DNA of 64,000 bases from Chrysogorgia sp. JL179-B06 (GCA_035772405.1 JAYKKM010000137.1:1-64000); one strand, 5' to 3'. Counted from the stretch's first letter, positions 36,096 through 47,552 are shown. The notes: generated from the sequence alone by a model not told the origin. Numbers and translations are program-made.

Positions 36096-36099
36096 ATGC

Positions 36100-36560
36100 A
36101 CCAGGACCAACCTTAAATATGTGCTAAATTTACCCCAATGTCCAATAATATATGTTTCATCATTTGTACCAATATGTAGAATCATGTCTTCACGTTCTTT
36201 ACGAATAATTAGTTTAATGAAATCTTCCATATCGGTGAAAGGGTTTGACAACCACATGGTTATATGAATCAGACTCCATCCTTGGATGTTTTTTAGGATA
36301 GAATCGCCAACAATAACTGTGAGTTTCTTCTTTTGGTTTTGTTAAGACCAGATACTTGGAGATTTATCATCAGCATGTAAAGTGGATTTAAATATTTTGC
36401 TTTTGTTCTTGTTTTTGACAGTTTCTTGTGAATTTGCATTTTCATCATCAGACAGGACAATAGCTGGTTCTGGATGATTGGTCTTCTTTTTGTTTTGGTT
36501 TACGACCATTTGGTTGGTTTTATTGAGCTCGGTTTGATGAGAAACTTCGGCTCACGTTTC
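36100..36560 (-). pseudogene. SGNH-esterase ORF1 remnant of a retroelement
   Basis: The minus-strand translation reads KKKLTVIVGDSILKNIQGW (GDS block I), then MEDFIKLIIRKEREDMILHI and GTND (block III). These are two of the four catalytic blocks of the SGNH/GDSL hydrolase fold. Esterase-type ORF1s are known in CR1-clade LINEs. A stop (tctta in plus sense near 36345) splits it, and a Lys/Asn-rich N part precedes it. No RT is adjacent. Confidence 0.6.
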
Positions 36561-36564
36561 ATAT

Positions 36565-37300
36565 CAGTATCCCGAATTTAAAACATAGTTCGAACCCCAA
36601 ACCTAACCCTAACCCCCCGCTTAATGAGTTTTCTAATAACCTTAATCTCTTGCTATCCCTGCATGATGAATTACTTACATCAGCACGGCATGTTCACCGC
36701 AGATACTACCGCGGGCGCAAGCTATCAATGCGCAAGTGCAGATCATTCTCAGCACGGAACAATCTCAGACCGCCACACCGGGCACGGTAGACTGCTCCTC
36801 ATGGCACACGATGAACTGGTTTGACATAAATCGACAAATTCATCAGCGTAATGTCCTGTAGAGCATTAGCTAGTTCTGATAATAACGTCTTAACATCAAC
36901 GGCGTTTTCCCTCCAACTGTTGTTTCTTTAGAACCACACCAACGTATTGATATGTCTTCAGATTGAAAAAGCATCGATCCACCGCCTGGGGATGACCATT
37001 TGCCTTTTATTTTATTTTTTATGCATTCTCAACAAACAACTGAAGGGACTTAAAATCACCACACCATTATTTTAAACTTGCCTTTGTCAGTCATAAACAG
37101 CGACTTGATCCCATAATCTTCAAAGTTTATGCTTGAGCCAAGTTAAAATTCATCGGAGCTCATTTCATCATGACCGGCCATATTAGCTTTAATAGAGTAT
37201 TCTGACAACACTTATTACGATCATATAAGAACAGTAATCAACAGACATCGAGTATTGTCTTACATGTGCTTAGACTATACATAGTTGGTGCACGTCAAAG
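36565..37300. other. No recognisable feature
   Basis: A short cctaaccctaaccccc phrase at 36600-36616 is too short to be telomeric. The ORF at 36624-36824 has no domain. Confidence 0.4.
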
Positions 37301-37302
37301 TC

Positions 37303-37650
37303 ATACGATACGATAACGATACGATAACGATACGATAATGATACGATAACGATACGATAACGATATACGATACGATAACGGTACGATAACGATAACGATA
37401 ACATACGATACGATAACGATAACGATACGATAACGATACGATAACGGTACGATAACGATGCGATACGATAACGATACGATAACGATATACGATACGATAA
37501 CGGTACGATAACGATAACGATACGATAACGATACGATACGATAACGGTACGATAACGATAACGATACGATAACGATACGATAACGGTACGATAACGATGC
37601 GATACGATAACGATACGATAACGACACGATAACGATACGATGATACAATA
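37303..37650. repeat. Minisatellite of gatacgataac units
   Basis: About 340 bp of cgatacgataa and cgataacggta variants. All three minus frames stay open as Arg/Tyr/Ile/Val repeats, which is a composition effect, not coding. Confidence 0.95.
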
Positions 37651-38690
37651 CGACGAAATACGCTGTGTATTTTCATATTTCCAGATAACGGAGCACATTA
37701 ATGCGACAGTGGCCCCAGCGGCCTTATGTGAACATGAACGAACTGGACTTCTACTGAGCAACTCCGTAATGAGACAGATACCAGACTGGCATATGGTACC
37801 CACCAGAGACGCGGATGAGCGGCAGCATTGGGGTGGAAGATGCAGCTCAGGAGTCTCTAGCCTAGGGATATTTAGGGTTAGGAATATAATTTTTAGGGTT
37901 ACGATTGGGGTATTTTAGCGTTAGGATCAGCGTTTTTTAGGATTAGGATTAGAGCAATTTTGTCGGACTTAGAATAGACTAGGCCCGTTTTTGAGACGCC
38001 GATCTTTTTATGGAGCCGAACCTAATTCCAAGTCAGCCGAACTTCACATGCCGAACTTAATTCTAGGCGTAATTTCAGCCTTAGCCAGGCGTGAAGTTTG
38101 GCCGAGCGATACCAAATAAACTCAGACGTTGTTAATTGATTCAGAAAGGTTCGGTGTATGAAAAGGTCGGCGTCTGAATCGCATCTAAATGGTAATTAAC
38201 TCATTTTAACAATGCTATTCACCATGGTAAATGCGTGTTCCAAAAGCATTATTTACATATTTAGCACAGCTATGAAAATCACATCTAAAATAATTTGCTC
38301 GCTTATAAAATCTCGGTAATTTTGCTTGTCCATTTAAAAGTGAGAAACTGGTAATCGATCGCATCAGTACTGAAGAAGAAAGCATCCAAACTGGTATGTT
38401 TTCAGAGTATAGTTTCATATGATACATCCACTATCACCGTTTACGCTTTAATTAAAAAACATTTTTTAATTAAAAAAAAACAAAAAAACATTTCATTATT
38501 TTTTAATTAATAAACAGATTTTCTAATTACGAATATCGTTATTCTGTTGCTCTTCCATCACATTTGCTCCCCTATAAATCTAATTTTTAATCTAATATTT
38601 ATACCAGCTATTTTGTTTTTATTTTATTTAACTTCGCCTTGATTATGTGGTTAATATATAGTATGAAATTTACATTAAAAAATATCCTAT
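37651..38690. other. No recognisable gene
   Basis: Contains tagggttagg phrases near 37862-37960 and poly-A stretches near 38450-38490, but no domain-bearing ORF. Confidence 0.4.
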
Positions 38691-38694
38691 ATTC

Positions 38695-38760
38695 ATTACA
38701 AGGCTTGTAAAACCGCAACAGCAATCGCCAATTACTGCGGTTTCATTACAACAATAATAC
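38695..38760 (-). repeat. LINE 3'-tail-like repeat, copy 3
   Basis: Inverse of the cagtaattg, tgctgttgcggt phrase seen at 30160-30190. Confidence 0.4.
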
Positions 38761-38824
38761 GACAAAAATAGTACAACGACGATAATAAATACGAAAAAGC
38801 GGTCCAACATTATGCATAGAATTT

Positions 38825-38912
38825 CTACTCTATATATATAGTGTATATGGTGTATATAGTGTATATAGTGTATATAGTGTATATAGTGTATATAGTATAT
38901 TGTATAGTTTAG
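38825..38912. repeat. Minisatellite gtgtatata units
   Basis: About seven copies of agtgtatatagtgtat. Confidence 0.9.
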
Positions 38913-39239
38913 TTTAATGAATTTGGCACTTAAATACAAATAATAATTTATAAACAAACAAACTCCTCCAACATTGTTAACAACCCCCTCCAACATTGTT
39001 ATCATGGCTGAACAACCGGGTTGACAAGTACTATATTTACAACATGAGCGGAAATAATAACAATGGTTTATTAACAACTCCAATATTGCAGCCGTAAAGC
39101 TGCATTACACTGGGTTCAGGATTAACAAATATTACACCATAAGAAATTTTCAATAAAAACCTATTTACAAACAACATTAAATAACCTACAATAATCAAAT
39201 AAGTCTAAAATGTAATGATATAAATGCTAAAATACACTA

Positions 39240-40345
39240 ATTTACACTCATTGGTTGTTTAAAAATCTAGCACTTGCAATTTTTATACCTATTAGTCTTG
39301 CATTTAGGAATATGCCTAGTCTACGATGTCTAAGTGAGTGGATATTATTATCATTCAATTCTGGTAAAAGGAAGGTTAAAAAGTTTATGATGAGGGCTGT
39401 ATATGATTGAACGAAGTATTGTTATACGTCTCTCTTTTAGCGTGGTAATGCCTGCTAATGACAGCTTCTTCCGTTCTTTGTAAGATTTTTCATAAAATCT
39501 TGAACGCGTTCTATGTACTGTATAAGCACTTAGATATAATGGGAGAGCATAATGGTAAACTGGAGTAGCATATTCCAAAATTGGTCTAATACAAGTACTT
39601 TTGCTGGTTTCAATTGGAGCAAACAACACAATCTCTTGGAAGATTTTTTAATAATAGATTCCACATGACAATTCCATTTTAAATCGCCACTGATAGTTAC
39701 CCCAACACTTTAACATCTTTAGTTGTTTCCATTACTTTGCCATTGATGACAGACAATTGGGCTACAATCAACTCTATACGCATTTCTTTGCATTTTCCTC
39801 GTTAAATGACATTGGCAACAAAAATTAAGTTTGTCTAATATGAAAGAACTCGTAAAATGATAGAGTAATACCTTTTACAACGTTTTCGTATATTACTTCA
39901 TTTTTGAAATATTTCAGTTTGTTTGATATGTAAATGAGATGGTCTCTGATGTCAGGTGCAGGGTAGAGAATTTTCACACATTAAAAAATGTCTTATATCT
40001 CAGTGATTGCTAACTTTATTGCGTTCATTATCAGGAGGAGTTATTATACGCACATTTTCAAGTAACAAACTTGAAGATGGAACTAATATTTTTTTGAGTG
40101 AAAATTCTCTACCCAGCACCTGACGTCAGAGACCATCTCATTTACATATCAAACAAACTAAAATATTTCAAAAATGAAGTAATATACGAAAACGTTGTAA
40201 AAGGTATTACTCTATCATTTTACGAGTTCTTTCATATTAGACAAACTTAATTTTTGTTGCCAATGTCCTTTAAACTTAAATTTGAGGTTATCTGCCTAGG
40301 ATTTCGTCCGCTACCGATTGCATGTTACTCCTACCACCTTTCTCT
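39240..40345 (-). mobile_element. LINE RT C-terminal fragment split by a MITE
   Basis: Minus strand from about 40340: GGRSNMQSVADEIL, then ADNLKFN, interrupted by the MITE. It then continues GKCKEMRIE, VNGKVMETTKDVKVLG-type, SGDLKWNCHVESIIKKSSKR, CIRPILEYATPVYHYALP, and ERRITILRSII. One stop and at least two frameshifts are visible. This is the standard post-palm order in CR1/L2-type LINEs. Confidence 0.82.
39806..40269. mobile_element. TTAA-flanked MITE inside LINE
   Basis: TTAA at 39802-39805 and 40270-40273. Inverted ends atgacattggcaac and gttgccaatgtcct. The arms include tttgtttgatatgtaaatgag and ctcatttacatatcaaaca, related in layout to the 10043 family but diverged. Confidence 0.9.
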
Positions 40346-40533
40346 ACCGTGAAGTGTTGTATAGAATAAACAAGTGGAAGTGTTGTATCGGATATACGTC
40401 AATGTACGGATGCGAATGTTGTAAATACAGTAGCATGTGATACGAATGCATGTAAAAGTTCATATATTCATCGAAGATCCTAAAGATATTATAAATGATT
40501 TTGGCTGAGAAAATCGAACGAAACGTTTATGTA

Positions 40534-41591
40534 AGGGCTGTTTGCATGAATCCGGATTGAGTTTCATTCCGGCTTGAACTCATACCGGTTCTGTTAAAAT
40601 CCCTTTAGGTACATGAATCCGGAATGAGATGCAGCTCAATCCGGGGTTGTCATTCCGGATTGAGTTTCATTCCGGATTGGGTTTCATTGAAATTTCATTC
40701 CGGTGTCATGTAAAGGAGGTACGAGATTTCATTCCGCGGAATGAAAAATACGAGTTATAAGACTGAAACGAACAACACATGCTTGCTTTTAACATTTATA
40801 GACGACAATTTGCAGCTAGAGGCCGACGTCATATTGACTTCAATATAAATAGCTCTTTGTCGATGACGTTAAAAATTAAAGGTGCATTAAATGCTTGTTT
40901 ACTTGCGACAGCATCGATGCTTTTCCCCTTTTCTTTATGTTTATTCTTCGCCAAATTATCAGTTTAACTCTTTCCTGTCCGGCTGAAAAACATCCAAAAT
41001 TGAACTATCTCTTTGTTCTATTGATATCTCGGAAAATATCCATAACTGTTGCGAAACCTATACCTTTTCTGAAAGCCCAATAAACCGGCTGTTACCAATG
41101 CATTTGAATTTTCCGAACAAGACACATTATGTTAATACAAATTAGCATTAATTATCATAAATCAGATTGAAAAACTTCCATTTTCTAGAAAAGACCATCT
41201 TGCACGCCCGCGTAGCATCATGAAAATTCAAAATGCCATCAATCGCAGAGTTGTTTATGAAATCGAATTTGGCGTGTGAGTGGATCTCATGTCCCTGGCG
41301 CTTGTCGAATTTCAATTTTTAATCTTGCGTTATCGTGTTTTTCGATTGATGACTTCGGGGGTCTTCTATGACCCCTTTTGACTGGGCGGGACAGGAAAGA
41401 GGCACATGTTGAAATGTACAAGCGTAGAAATCGTTGAAAGTTACATACCCGCTATAATGTTATTGATCGCCATTTTGAAATTTCAGATTTCGTGCGATTT
41501 TCGATCCTGAGATAGAATTCCTATGTAAACACGATTTGAATTCACGTTCAATCCGGAATAAAACTGAATCCGGATTCATGTAAACAGCCCC
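40534..41591. mobile_element. 1.06-kb TIR element (ggctgtttacatgaatcc)
   Basis: The left end agggctgtttgcatgaatcc mirrors the right end ggattcatgtaaacagcccc, with TA on each side. Internal tcattccggattgag units repeat near the left end. It contains a copy of another MITE (40968-41402). ORFs inside (40779-41083) carry no transposase motif. Confidence 0.8.
40968..41402. mobile_element. MITE (ctctttcctg family), copy 1, nested
   Basis: Left TTAA (40964-40967) then ctctttcctgtccggctg, and right ggcgggacaggaaagag, an inverted pair. The right TTAA is lost. The interior (gcacgcccgcgtagcatc, tggcgcttgtcgaattt) matches 60691-61137 in inverse orientation. Confidence 0.8.
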
Positions 41592-41599
41592 TAAACCAG

Positions 41600-42011
41600 G
41601 ACGATTTTGCACCACATATACAACTACTTATGAGGCATCCATTTCTTTTGTCTTTCCTTCGTGAATAATTAATGAGTGTTATATCATTGTTTACAGTTGG
41701 CAGCACAACGTTGTGCACGCCTGTTGACAACTTGAAACAGGTTATACATGTGTTTTGTACACATGTACATAATAAAGGAAAGCGGTAACCCATAAAAAGA
41801 AAAGAAATAACAAAAGATGTCGTTATTGTTTTCTTAGTTTATAAATTATTAGATCATCGTCAAAAGTGAGACAACGAAAAAAGTGCAAAACGTGTAAATT
41901 TGCGAATGGATTTGAACTCATGGAATAGTGTAATGCCTCGGTAATGTCAGATATAAAGAGTGTCTGATTACATGTGCGTTTCCCAGCTATTTTTCCGATT
42001 TCTCAGTTATA
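41600..42011. other. Intergenic, nothing recognised
   Basis: No ORF with a domain. It is the 3' flank of the minus-strand ORF at 42012-42494. Confidence 0.4.
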
Positions 42012-42494
42012 CTATTTATGAAGTACTTTCCACATTATTTTTTCACCATTCGCATTTGACAACGAAACTTTGTCAAAGAATTTATCCTCTGCCTTTTTGG
42101 CGTGCTCTTTTTGTTCAGACGTCGGCCTGTTATAACCAACTGTGTGTCCATCTGCGCCATTATCGCGGCTACTCGACATTTCGTTATCATTACGGTCTTT
42201 AGGTACGTTCGTCACCTCTGGCACACCGCCGGCGTGTTTTGATGTTTCTGCCACGGAGGAGGATGTGCCCTTTCCGTTCAAGATTTTCTCATCAACATTA
42301 TTTTTTTGCTCACCGGACGAGCATCCTGAGGAAGAATTTGAATCCCCTTCATCTATTTCTACCAAACTGCGACTCGGCAATCGCCCACCTGATGAGAACT
42401 GTAGCATTCGGCAGAGTCTTGTTACTGCCATGATAACGTTGACGGATTTCTGCACGAGAAGATAAATGACCATCATTACTAGTGATATCAACAT
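42012..42494 (-). CDS. Unrecognised 160-residue ORF with N-terminal membrane segment
   Basis: The ATG at 42494 (context aaaatgt) starts MLISLVMMVIYLLVQKS, a hydrophobic stretch that could be a signal anchor or signal peptide (about residues 1-25). A basic patch (TRLCRM) follows, then a long polar, Ser/Asp/Glu/Lys-rich, probably disordered region, ending GEKIMWKVLHK. There is no similarity I recognise. The length, balanced composition and absence of repeats make it better than a chance ORF, but no splice or promoter evidence supports it. It may be a small membrane-tethered protein or the first exon of one. Confidence 0.4.
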   Translation of the reverse strand: MLISLVMMVIYLLVQKSVNVIMAVTRLCRMLQFSSGGRLPSRSLVEIDEGDSNSSSGCSSGEQKNNVDEKILNGKGTSSSVAETSKHAGGVPEVTNVPKDRNDNEMSSSRDNGADGHTVGYNRPTSEQKEHAKKAEDKFFDKVSLSNANGEKIMWKVLHK

Positions 42495-42850
42495 TTTGGA
42501 ATCATTGTTGATGCGGCAATATTATTTGTACATGCGTAACGCGCACGAAAACACCATCATAAATTGAATAACAGCACACATTTCCGTAAATCGAGAAAGG
42601 AATATAATCAAAGGCAACGTAGATAAAGAAAACGAAAGCGTCTAAAATATTTTACCTTCCATCTTCGACGAGCAAGAAATGCTCGATGCCGCTTCGTGTT
42701 TATTTTGCCGTCGCGTTGTTTGTTATCCTGTTGAACAAGAAAACGAATGGCTTCAATAAAAGTAGAATTACGTCAATGTAAAATATATTTTGGGGTATGC
42801 AATGGGAATGTGAAAACGTTTATGAGTGGAGCATTTAGACTCCTCATGTG
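42495..42850. other. 5' flank of the 42494 ORF
   Basis: AT-rich, with no clear promoter motif. Confidence 0.3.
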
Positions 42851-42857
42851 TATAGAT

Positions 42858-43250
42858 GCACTTAGTGGGTAAGGCCCAGCTAGGGAGGCCCAGCCTGGAA
42901 AGGCCCAGCTAGGGAGGAACTTACCGGCCGTTGATATATGATCTCAAATTCGATATGTTGTGACAGGCTTGTTGAATCGACAGCAGTTGTTCATGCATGT
43001 GAGAACATGCAAAAACCAGCTTGATATAACAACCTGGCTGTTGTAACAACCCTTTTCAACCTTATTATTCCATCATGCTCTGACAACATGTTGTATCATG
43101 TATGAACAATGTTGTTCAACACTGTTCAAGCCTGTTCGATCATCAGCCATGTGTTATACTGTTTCAACATCCATGAACAGGCCTGTTGACAACCCTGTTC
43201 AAGCTGGCATGCTCAATCCTGTTCAATCCTGCCGATTTCATGTTTAATTC
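42858..43250. repeat. Diverged tandem repeats (aggcccagc; tgttgaca/tgttcaa)
   Basis: aaggcccagctagggagg recurs three times at 42870-42918. Beyond it, phrases such as tgttgaacaac/ctgttcaagcctgttc recur loosely to 43250. Confidence 0.6.
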
Positions 43251-43317
43251 TAGGCTGTACACAATACAGCACGTTGTGGTGTATGTTTGGTGTATGTTTG
43301 AGGCGTTCCACTAGAGG

Positions 43318-43560
43318 GGTCTGTGGGCATGCCCCCCCCCCCCCCAGGAACATTTTTAATTTTGCAAAGTCCAGAAGTGCTTTTCCGGCGATTTCTGATA
43401 ATTTTTGCGAAATTAGGGCACCACGCAGTTGCTAAAAATGCACGATTACAAAGGGGCATCGAGATTATGAAACACTTTAATACAAACTCAGAAGTACTCA
43501 GAAGTAGAATCATTGATATGGTGAAAAACAGAAAACACTTGTTTGCGGGATTTTAAAGGA
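43318..43560. repeat. TE-like block after poly-C run
   Basis: ggggtctgtgggcatgcc and a 14-base C run, then tccagaagtgcttttcc, in a layout seen at many DNA-transposon edges. It is not assigned to a family. Confidence 0.35.
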
Positions 43561-43689
43561 GGGCGAGCGCCGCGTGCGGCGAACTTGAGTGCAACGAACA
43601 AAAGACAAGCACTCAATGACGTCAAAATTGAAAAGAAAACCACCGCTGTACATCAATCTTGAGCCGTCGAACAAACTCGAAAATGGCGG

Positions 43690-44175
43690 CGTCAGCAACC
43701 TCGTTCCCAGGGCATTTTTCCTCCCCCAGGGAATTTTGCCTCCACGGCGGAAGGTCGGCGAAAATGGCCCTGGGATCGGCTGGTCCATTCTATAATGCGA
43801 TTGGCTTGCCATAAAACTCAATTAATTCTGCCGAGTATAATTTATTCATCTAAATTTAAATGCTGTCTTCAAATTTTACGGCAAATTAGAAATGATAGCT
43901 TTCGCTAAATTGGATATATGCTTCTTCATACCTTTTGTAAGAGATAACCATGGATATATGGTGGATTATTAAGCTTGTTAGCTGCTTTTATATGCCGACG
44001 AATGCTGACATGAACAACTGAAGAGCATTGAATATTTTATTCAGGTTAATAAAGTAGACAAAGGCAATGGAACAAAGACCACAAAAATTATCATATCTAA
44101 ACACCCAGAAATTCTGGGTGTCATGTGACCAGCCGATCCCAGGGCTATTTTCGCCGACCTTCCACCGTGACGAGG
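43690..44175. mobile_element. Inverted pair around cgaaaatggccctgggatcgg
   Basis: 43700-43790 (cctcgttcccagggcattt, ggcggaaggtcggcgaaaat, gggatcggctggtc) is mirrored by 44125-44176 (gaccagccgatcccagggc, cgccgaccttccaccg, gacgaggttgg). It is either a TIR element of about 480 bp or two inverted copies. The cgaggtt..cccagggc phrase is common in anthozoan DNA (from memory). Confidence 0.55.
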
Positions 44176-44179
44176 TTGG

Positions 44180-44560
44180 GCGTCCAGAAGCATAAAATAC
44201 GAGAATGAAAACGTTATTTCTCGAGTACAAGAGCAGATAGCGTAAAATAAGGTGAAATGAATAAATTTACATATCAGGAAAATTAAAGAAATTATAAAAT
44301 TTTAAAAAACCAAAGGTTTGAAAAATGACATAAATTAAAAAAGTTTTTGTGTGTTAATGTTATGAATGATGCATAAATTTAAATATACATTGCTGTATAT
44401 TGAAAAATAATGGGCCGTCCATTATTAAAAAAATAATGGACGGTTGTTCAAAATAATGGATAGCTAGTAGTCCATTATGTAAAATAATAGACAGCTACAA
44501 CAATAGGGTCACAACACGCTGTGTTTAAATTACGTATTATGATATCTCGAAACTGAAGTA
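44180..44560. other. AT-rich DNA with small inverted repeat
   Basis: gggccgtccattatt and aataatggacggt pair around 44410-44455. Nothing else was seen. Confidence 0.5.
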
Positions 44561-44567
44561 CACCTTT

Positions 44568-44648
44568 CCACGGCCAGCTCCCAACGTAGCCTTGTAGAGC
44601 GTCGGACTACTGTAAACCGAAGGTCACGGGTTCTAATCCCAGCCGTGG
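44568..44648 (+). pseudogene. tRNA-Tyr-like sequence, probably SINE-derived
   Basis: The acceptor-like ends ccacggc and gccgtgg pair for 7 bp. The anticodon region reads cggactactgtaaaccg with a GTA triplet, and box B cgggttctaatccc is good. The box A region is weak (agctcccaacgtagc) and the anticodon arm has two extra bases, so it is not a sound tRNA. A body (ttctctacttacccggtcagg) follows, as in a SINE. Confidence 0.5.
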
Positions 44649-44939
44649 TCAAGCAGAGTTTTCTCTACTTACCCGGTCAGGTTCGTCACTCGGCGTAGTA
44701 AGTAATATCAATATTCTCCACCTAGTATTTTTGCACTCATATCCGCCGTGAAGATAATGTTGGAAATATTTCTATTATGAATTACCAGAACTTACATATA
44801 TCCAACGATGTTCCAATGCCTCAGTCGGACTCATCCGATCTCTGTTGCAAAATAAAACATCACGTTTGTGAAAAGGGAATGACTATCAGCTTGGAATCGT
44901 TAAAATGTATAAAAAACAATACTCTAAAAGGTTGCTGTA

Positions 44940-45226
44940 CTGTCGAAATAGTGTGTAGGAGTTCTAGCGTTTCGAGCGAAGACCCTTCGTCATCTCATTA
45001 ATTATTACTCGGGCTACTGTGGCAGCGCGAGTCTAGGTTTCGGCTTCATTTGTCGTATTTTTGGGGTTCCACAAATCTGCAATATTGCGCAATAATATTT
45101 GCCGTCAGCCTTTTGCGAACCGTGAGGCATGTTGCGGGTCAATAGCCAATATTTCTTTATTTCGTCGAGTTTTTCTTTGACTCTGTTGCTAGATTTTGAA
45201 AGTGTGCTGATCGTGAATACGCCCAC
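44940..45226 (-). pseudogene. Unrecognised ORF cut by Gypsy insertion, with Penelope-like tail motif
   Basis: The minus-strand frame from 45226 to 45014 reads VGVFTISTLSKSSN, then a Lys-rich stretch (KEKLDEIKKYW), YYCAILQICG and a basic end. Downstream (44992-44958) is tgacgaagggtcttcgctcg then aaacg, resembling the hammerhead-like core of Penelope ends. The Gypsy LTR begins exactly at 45227. On the far side (49754 on) the minus strand supplies atggtg, so the original frame probably started ATG-GTG-GGC. The protein family was not recognised. Confidence 0.35.
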
Positions 45227-45365
45227 TGTTAAAATATGCTTTTAGTATAGCCAACCCCCTGCATATAGTTAGCATCGCGTGACCTAACACGAGCTCTTTG
45301 TAAATAGGCGACCGAAGGAGCAGGTTTTATGTACGAATCAGAGCGATTAAAGTGAACTCGAAACA
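45227..45365 (+). repeat. 5' LTR of Ty3/Gypsy element
   Basis: 139 bp from tgttaaaatatg to cgaaaca, matching 49617-49753 with about nine substitutions and a 2-bp gap. Flanking cccac (45222-45226) and ctcac (49754-49758) form a 5-bp target duplication with one mismatch. Confidence 0.93.
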
Positions 45366-45383
45366 TGGTGTCAGAAGTGGGAT
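45366..45383 (+). other. Primer-binding site
   Basis: tggtgtcagaagtgggat directly after the LTR starts with TGG, complementary to a tRNA CCA end. The specific tRNA is not identified. Confidence 0.8.
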
Positions 45384-45405
45384 TGTTTTAGCTTGTTTCT
45401 CAAAC

Positions 45406-46315
45406 ATGGCAGGAAAATTTTGTCCACCAAAGGAGCTGAATTATACTGGAAATCTCAGTCAAAACTGGAGTAAATGGAAGAAGGAATTTAATCTGTACCT
45501 GACAACGACTGAATCGCTCGATAAATATGATGCTGTGAAAACCTCGCGACTTTTAACCGCGATTGGAGAAAAAGCCAGAGATGTATATTATACATTTACA
45601 TTTGACGAAGATGATGATGATATGAAGTTGGAGGATAGTCCTAAAAAAATTCGACAAATACATGTCAGGTTCTTTTCATACAATCAAGTGGAAGGATAGT
45701 CCATTGATGAATATATCACTGAGTTGAATTGTTGAATTGGACAATGTGAGTTTGGCGAGTTAAAGAATAGCCTGATTAGAGATAATTAAAGTAGTAAAGA
45801 ACGGTTACTTCGAAAGGCCGAATTGTCCCTGGAAAAGGCCGTACAGATTTGCCGTGCAGCCGAGAACATCAAAATGCAAACGAAGGAAATGAAAGGAGCT
45901 TCAAATTCAGAACTCGAAACGAACATTGATCTCGTGCGTAAAAATTCGACTAAAGAAGATGGGATTCCACTACGACAAAGGCGAAGTATTAAGAAGATTA
46001 AGAATTGTAAATATTGTGGCGGTGAGCACGAATAAGGCAAATGTCCAGCATATGTACATGCGCCAGTGCAAATATAAATGTGGAAAATTCAATAATTTTG
46101 CCTCAGTTTGCCAATCAAAATCCGTAAGGCATTTGGGGAGACATAGTCAAAGTCAGAGAGAGTTCAATTCATCAAGCAGCGAGGACGATGAATCCGAGTT
46201 TACCCTGTCAGGTGTCAAACCAATAAACACTAGCAACGACGAAATTAAACAGGATCACATTTCACAGAGTTCTTCTGAGCCAGGGGTAAACAAGATTGAC
46301 TGTGAAGTGTGAAGA
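45406..46315 (+). pseudogene. Gypsy gag, with stops
   Basis: The likely start is the ATG at 45406. The N part is a capsid-like region (WKKEFNLYLTTTE). Stops occur at about 45697, 45735 and 45789, followed by LRKAELSLEKAVQICRAAEN (capsid C end) and a zinc knuckle CKYCGGEHE near 46008. A stop and a shift lie at the knuckle, then an acidic Ser-rich tail ends at 46312. Gag normally forms the particle and binds element RNA. The breaks show the copy is inactive. Confidence 0.8.
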
Positions 46316-47065
46316 ATTTTTTATCAATGCGCTTGAACCTGAGCAATCCACCGATGGGAATAGATGCCGGTTAACAACTCTGGATACGTCTGGAACTTCT
46401 GTGTCTTATATGCTTGACTCTGGTGCTCAAGTAAATGTTCTTCCGACGGGTATTTACAATTCCTTGCGAAAAAAACCAAGATTACACCGCACGAAGATTA
46501 AACTCACAGCATATTATGGCGGAAACATCCCTGTTAAGGGCAAATGCATTGCCTTTATCACTAAAGAATACAACAAATCATACCCAGTACAGTTTGTCGT
46601 AGTACCAACCAAATCATCAGCCATAATTGGCCTTGAGACATGTGAGAAACTCAGTGTAATTAAGCGTGTTTTAAATGTCAACGACAAATATTCTCATCTC
46701 CTCGACAACTACCAATATGTTTTTGGAGACCTTGAGTGTTTGCCAGGTCAATATCACATAAATGTAGATCCTGCCATCAAGCCTGTTGTCCATCCTGCCA
46801 GAAGGGTACCATTTGCTTTGAAGGAAAAACTTAAAGCCAAATTGACGAACAGAATGGTATCTCTTGATGTTATTGAGAAAGTTGACAAACCCACAGATTG
46901 GGTCAATTAACAGCATCGTAATCGTGGAGAAATCCAATGGAGATATCAGAATATGCTTGGATCCTAAAGATCGGAATCGTACTGTTAAACGCGAGTTCTC
47001 ACAAATGCCTACAGGAGAAGAAATAATGTCTCAAAAGTCTTCAGTAAGCTTGATGCAAGTGCAGG
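46296..47065 (+). pseudogene. Gypsy pol: protease and RT, first part
   Basis: The protease signature YMLDSGAQVNVLP (D-S-G-A) lies near 46410. RT begins around 46730 with a PVVHPARRVP-type entry and IEKVDKPTDWVNS, then VIVEKSNGDIRICLDPKD. There is a stop/shift at about 46908 (frame passes to 46864 on). The RT is cut by the hAT-type MITE at 47066 just after the motif A aspartate region (KLDASAG in a shifted frame). Confidence 0.85.
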
Positions 47066-47552
47066 CAGTGGCGTACCGTGACCATTTTGGATGGGGGGGG
47101 GGGGGGGGGGGGGGGGTTTATCGTCTTAGTTTTACCGACGAATTACACATGGGCGCAGATTTTCTTCCATTGCATTGTACGTACCGGTAACAGTTACCTT
47201 GTATACAGAATCTTCACTCGGCGCTGGATCGGAAATCGGGAAAAGGGAGGAATATTAATTTAACATTAACCCATGCAATGGTAACAATATTACATTTCAT
47301 ATAAATCTAATTTTATACAACCGACAAAGTTTAAACAGTCGATGAAGTCAATTTTACCAACGATCTAATATGACGAACAGTTTACCGACAGCCTTAACTA
47401 TTACAAGGTTTTCCCAACTTCCGGTCTGACCAATCGGTTTTACCGACGACGCCAGGCTTTACCGACCGACTCCGCGTTTTACCGACCAATTCAGTGAAAA
47501 GTGGGGGGGGGGTTCACACCCCCACTCATACCCCCCGCACGGTACGCCCCTG
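47066..47552. mobile_element. hAT-type MITE inserted in Gypsy RT
   Basis: Ends cagtggcgtaccgtg and cacggtacgcccctg are inverted with one mismatch. The flanks agtgcagg (47058-47065) and agagcagg (47553-47560) form an 8-bp target duplication with one mismatch, as made by hAT transposases. The interior has G runs at both ends and repeated ttttaccgac phrases. The ORFs crossing it are not genes. Confidence 0.92.

Noticed and set aside
36600..36616. Telomere-like cctaaccctaacccc
   Set aside because: Only two units, inside ordinary sequence.
37270..37803. 177-residue Arg/Tyr/Val protein
   Set aside because: Translation of the gatacgataac array.
44568..44648. Functional tRNA-Tyr
   Set aside because: Weak box A and two extra bases in the anticodon arm; a SINE-like body follows.
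47078..47263. Gly-rich ORF after a G run
   Set aside because: Artefact of the G-run edge of the hAT-type MITE.
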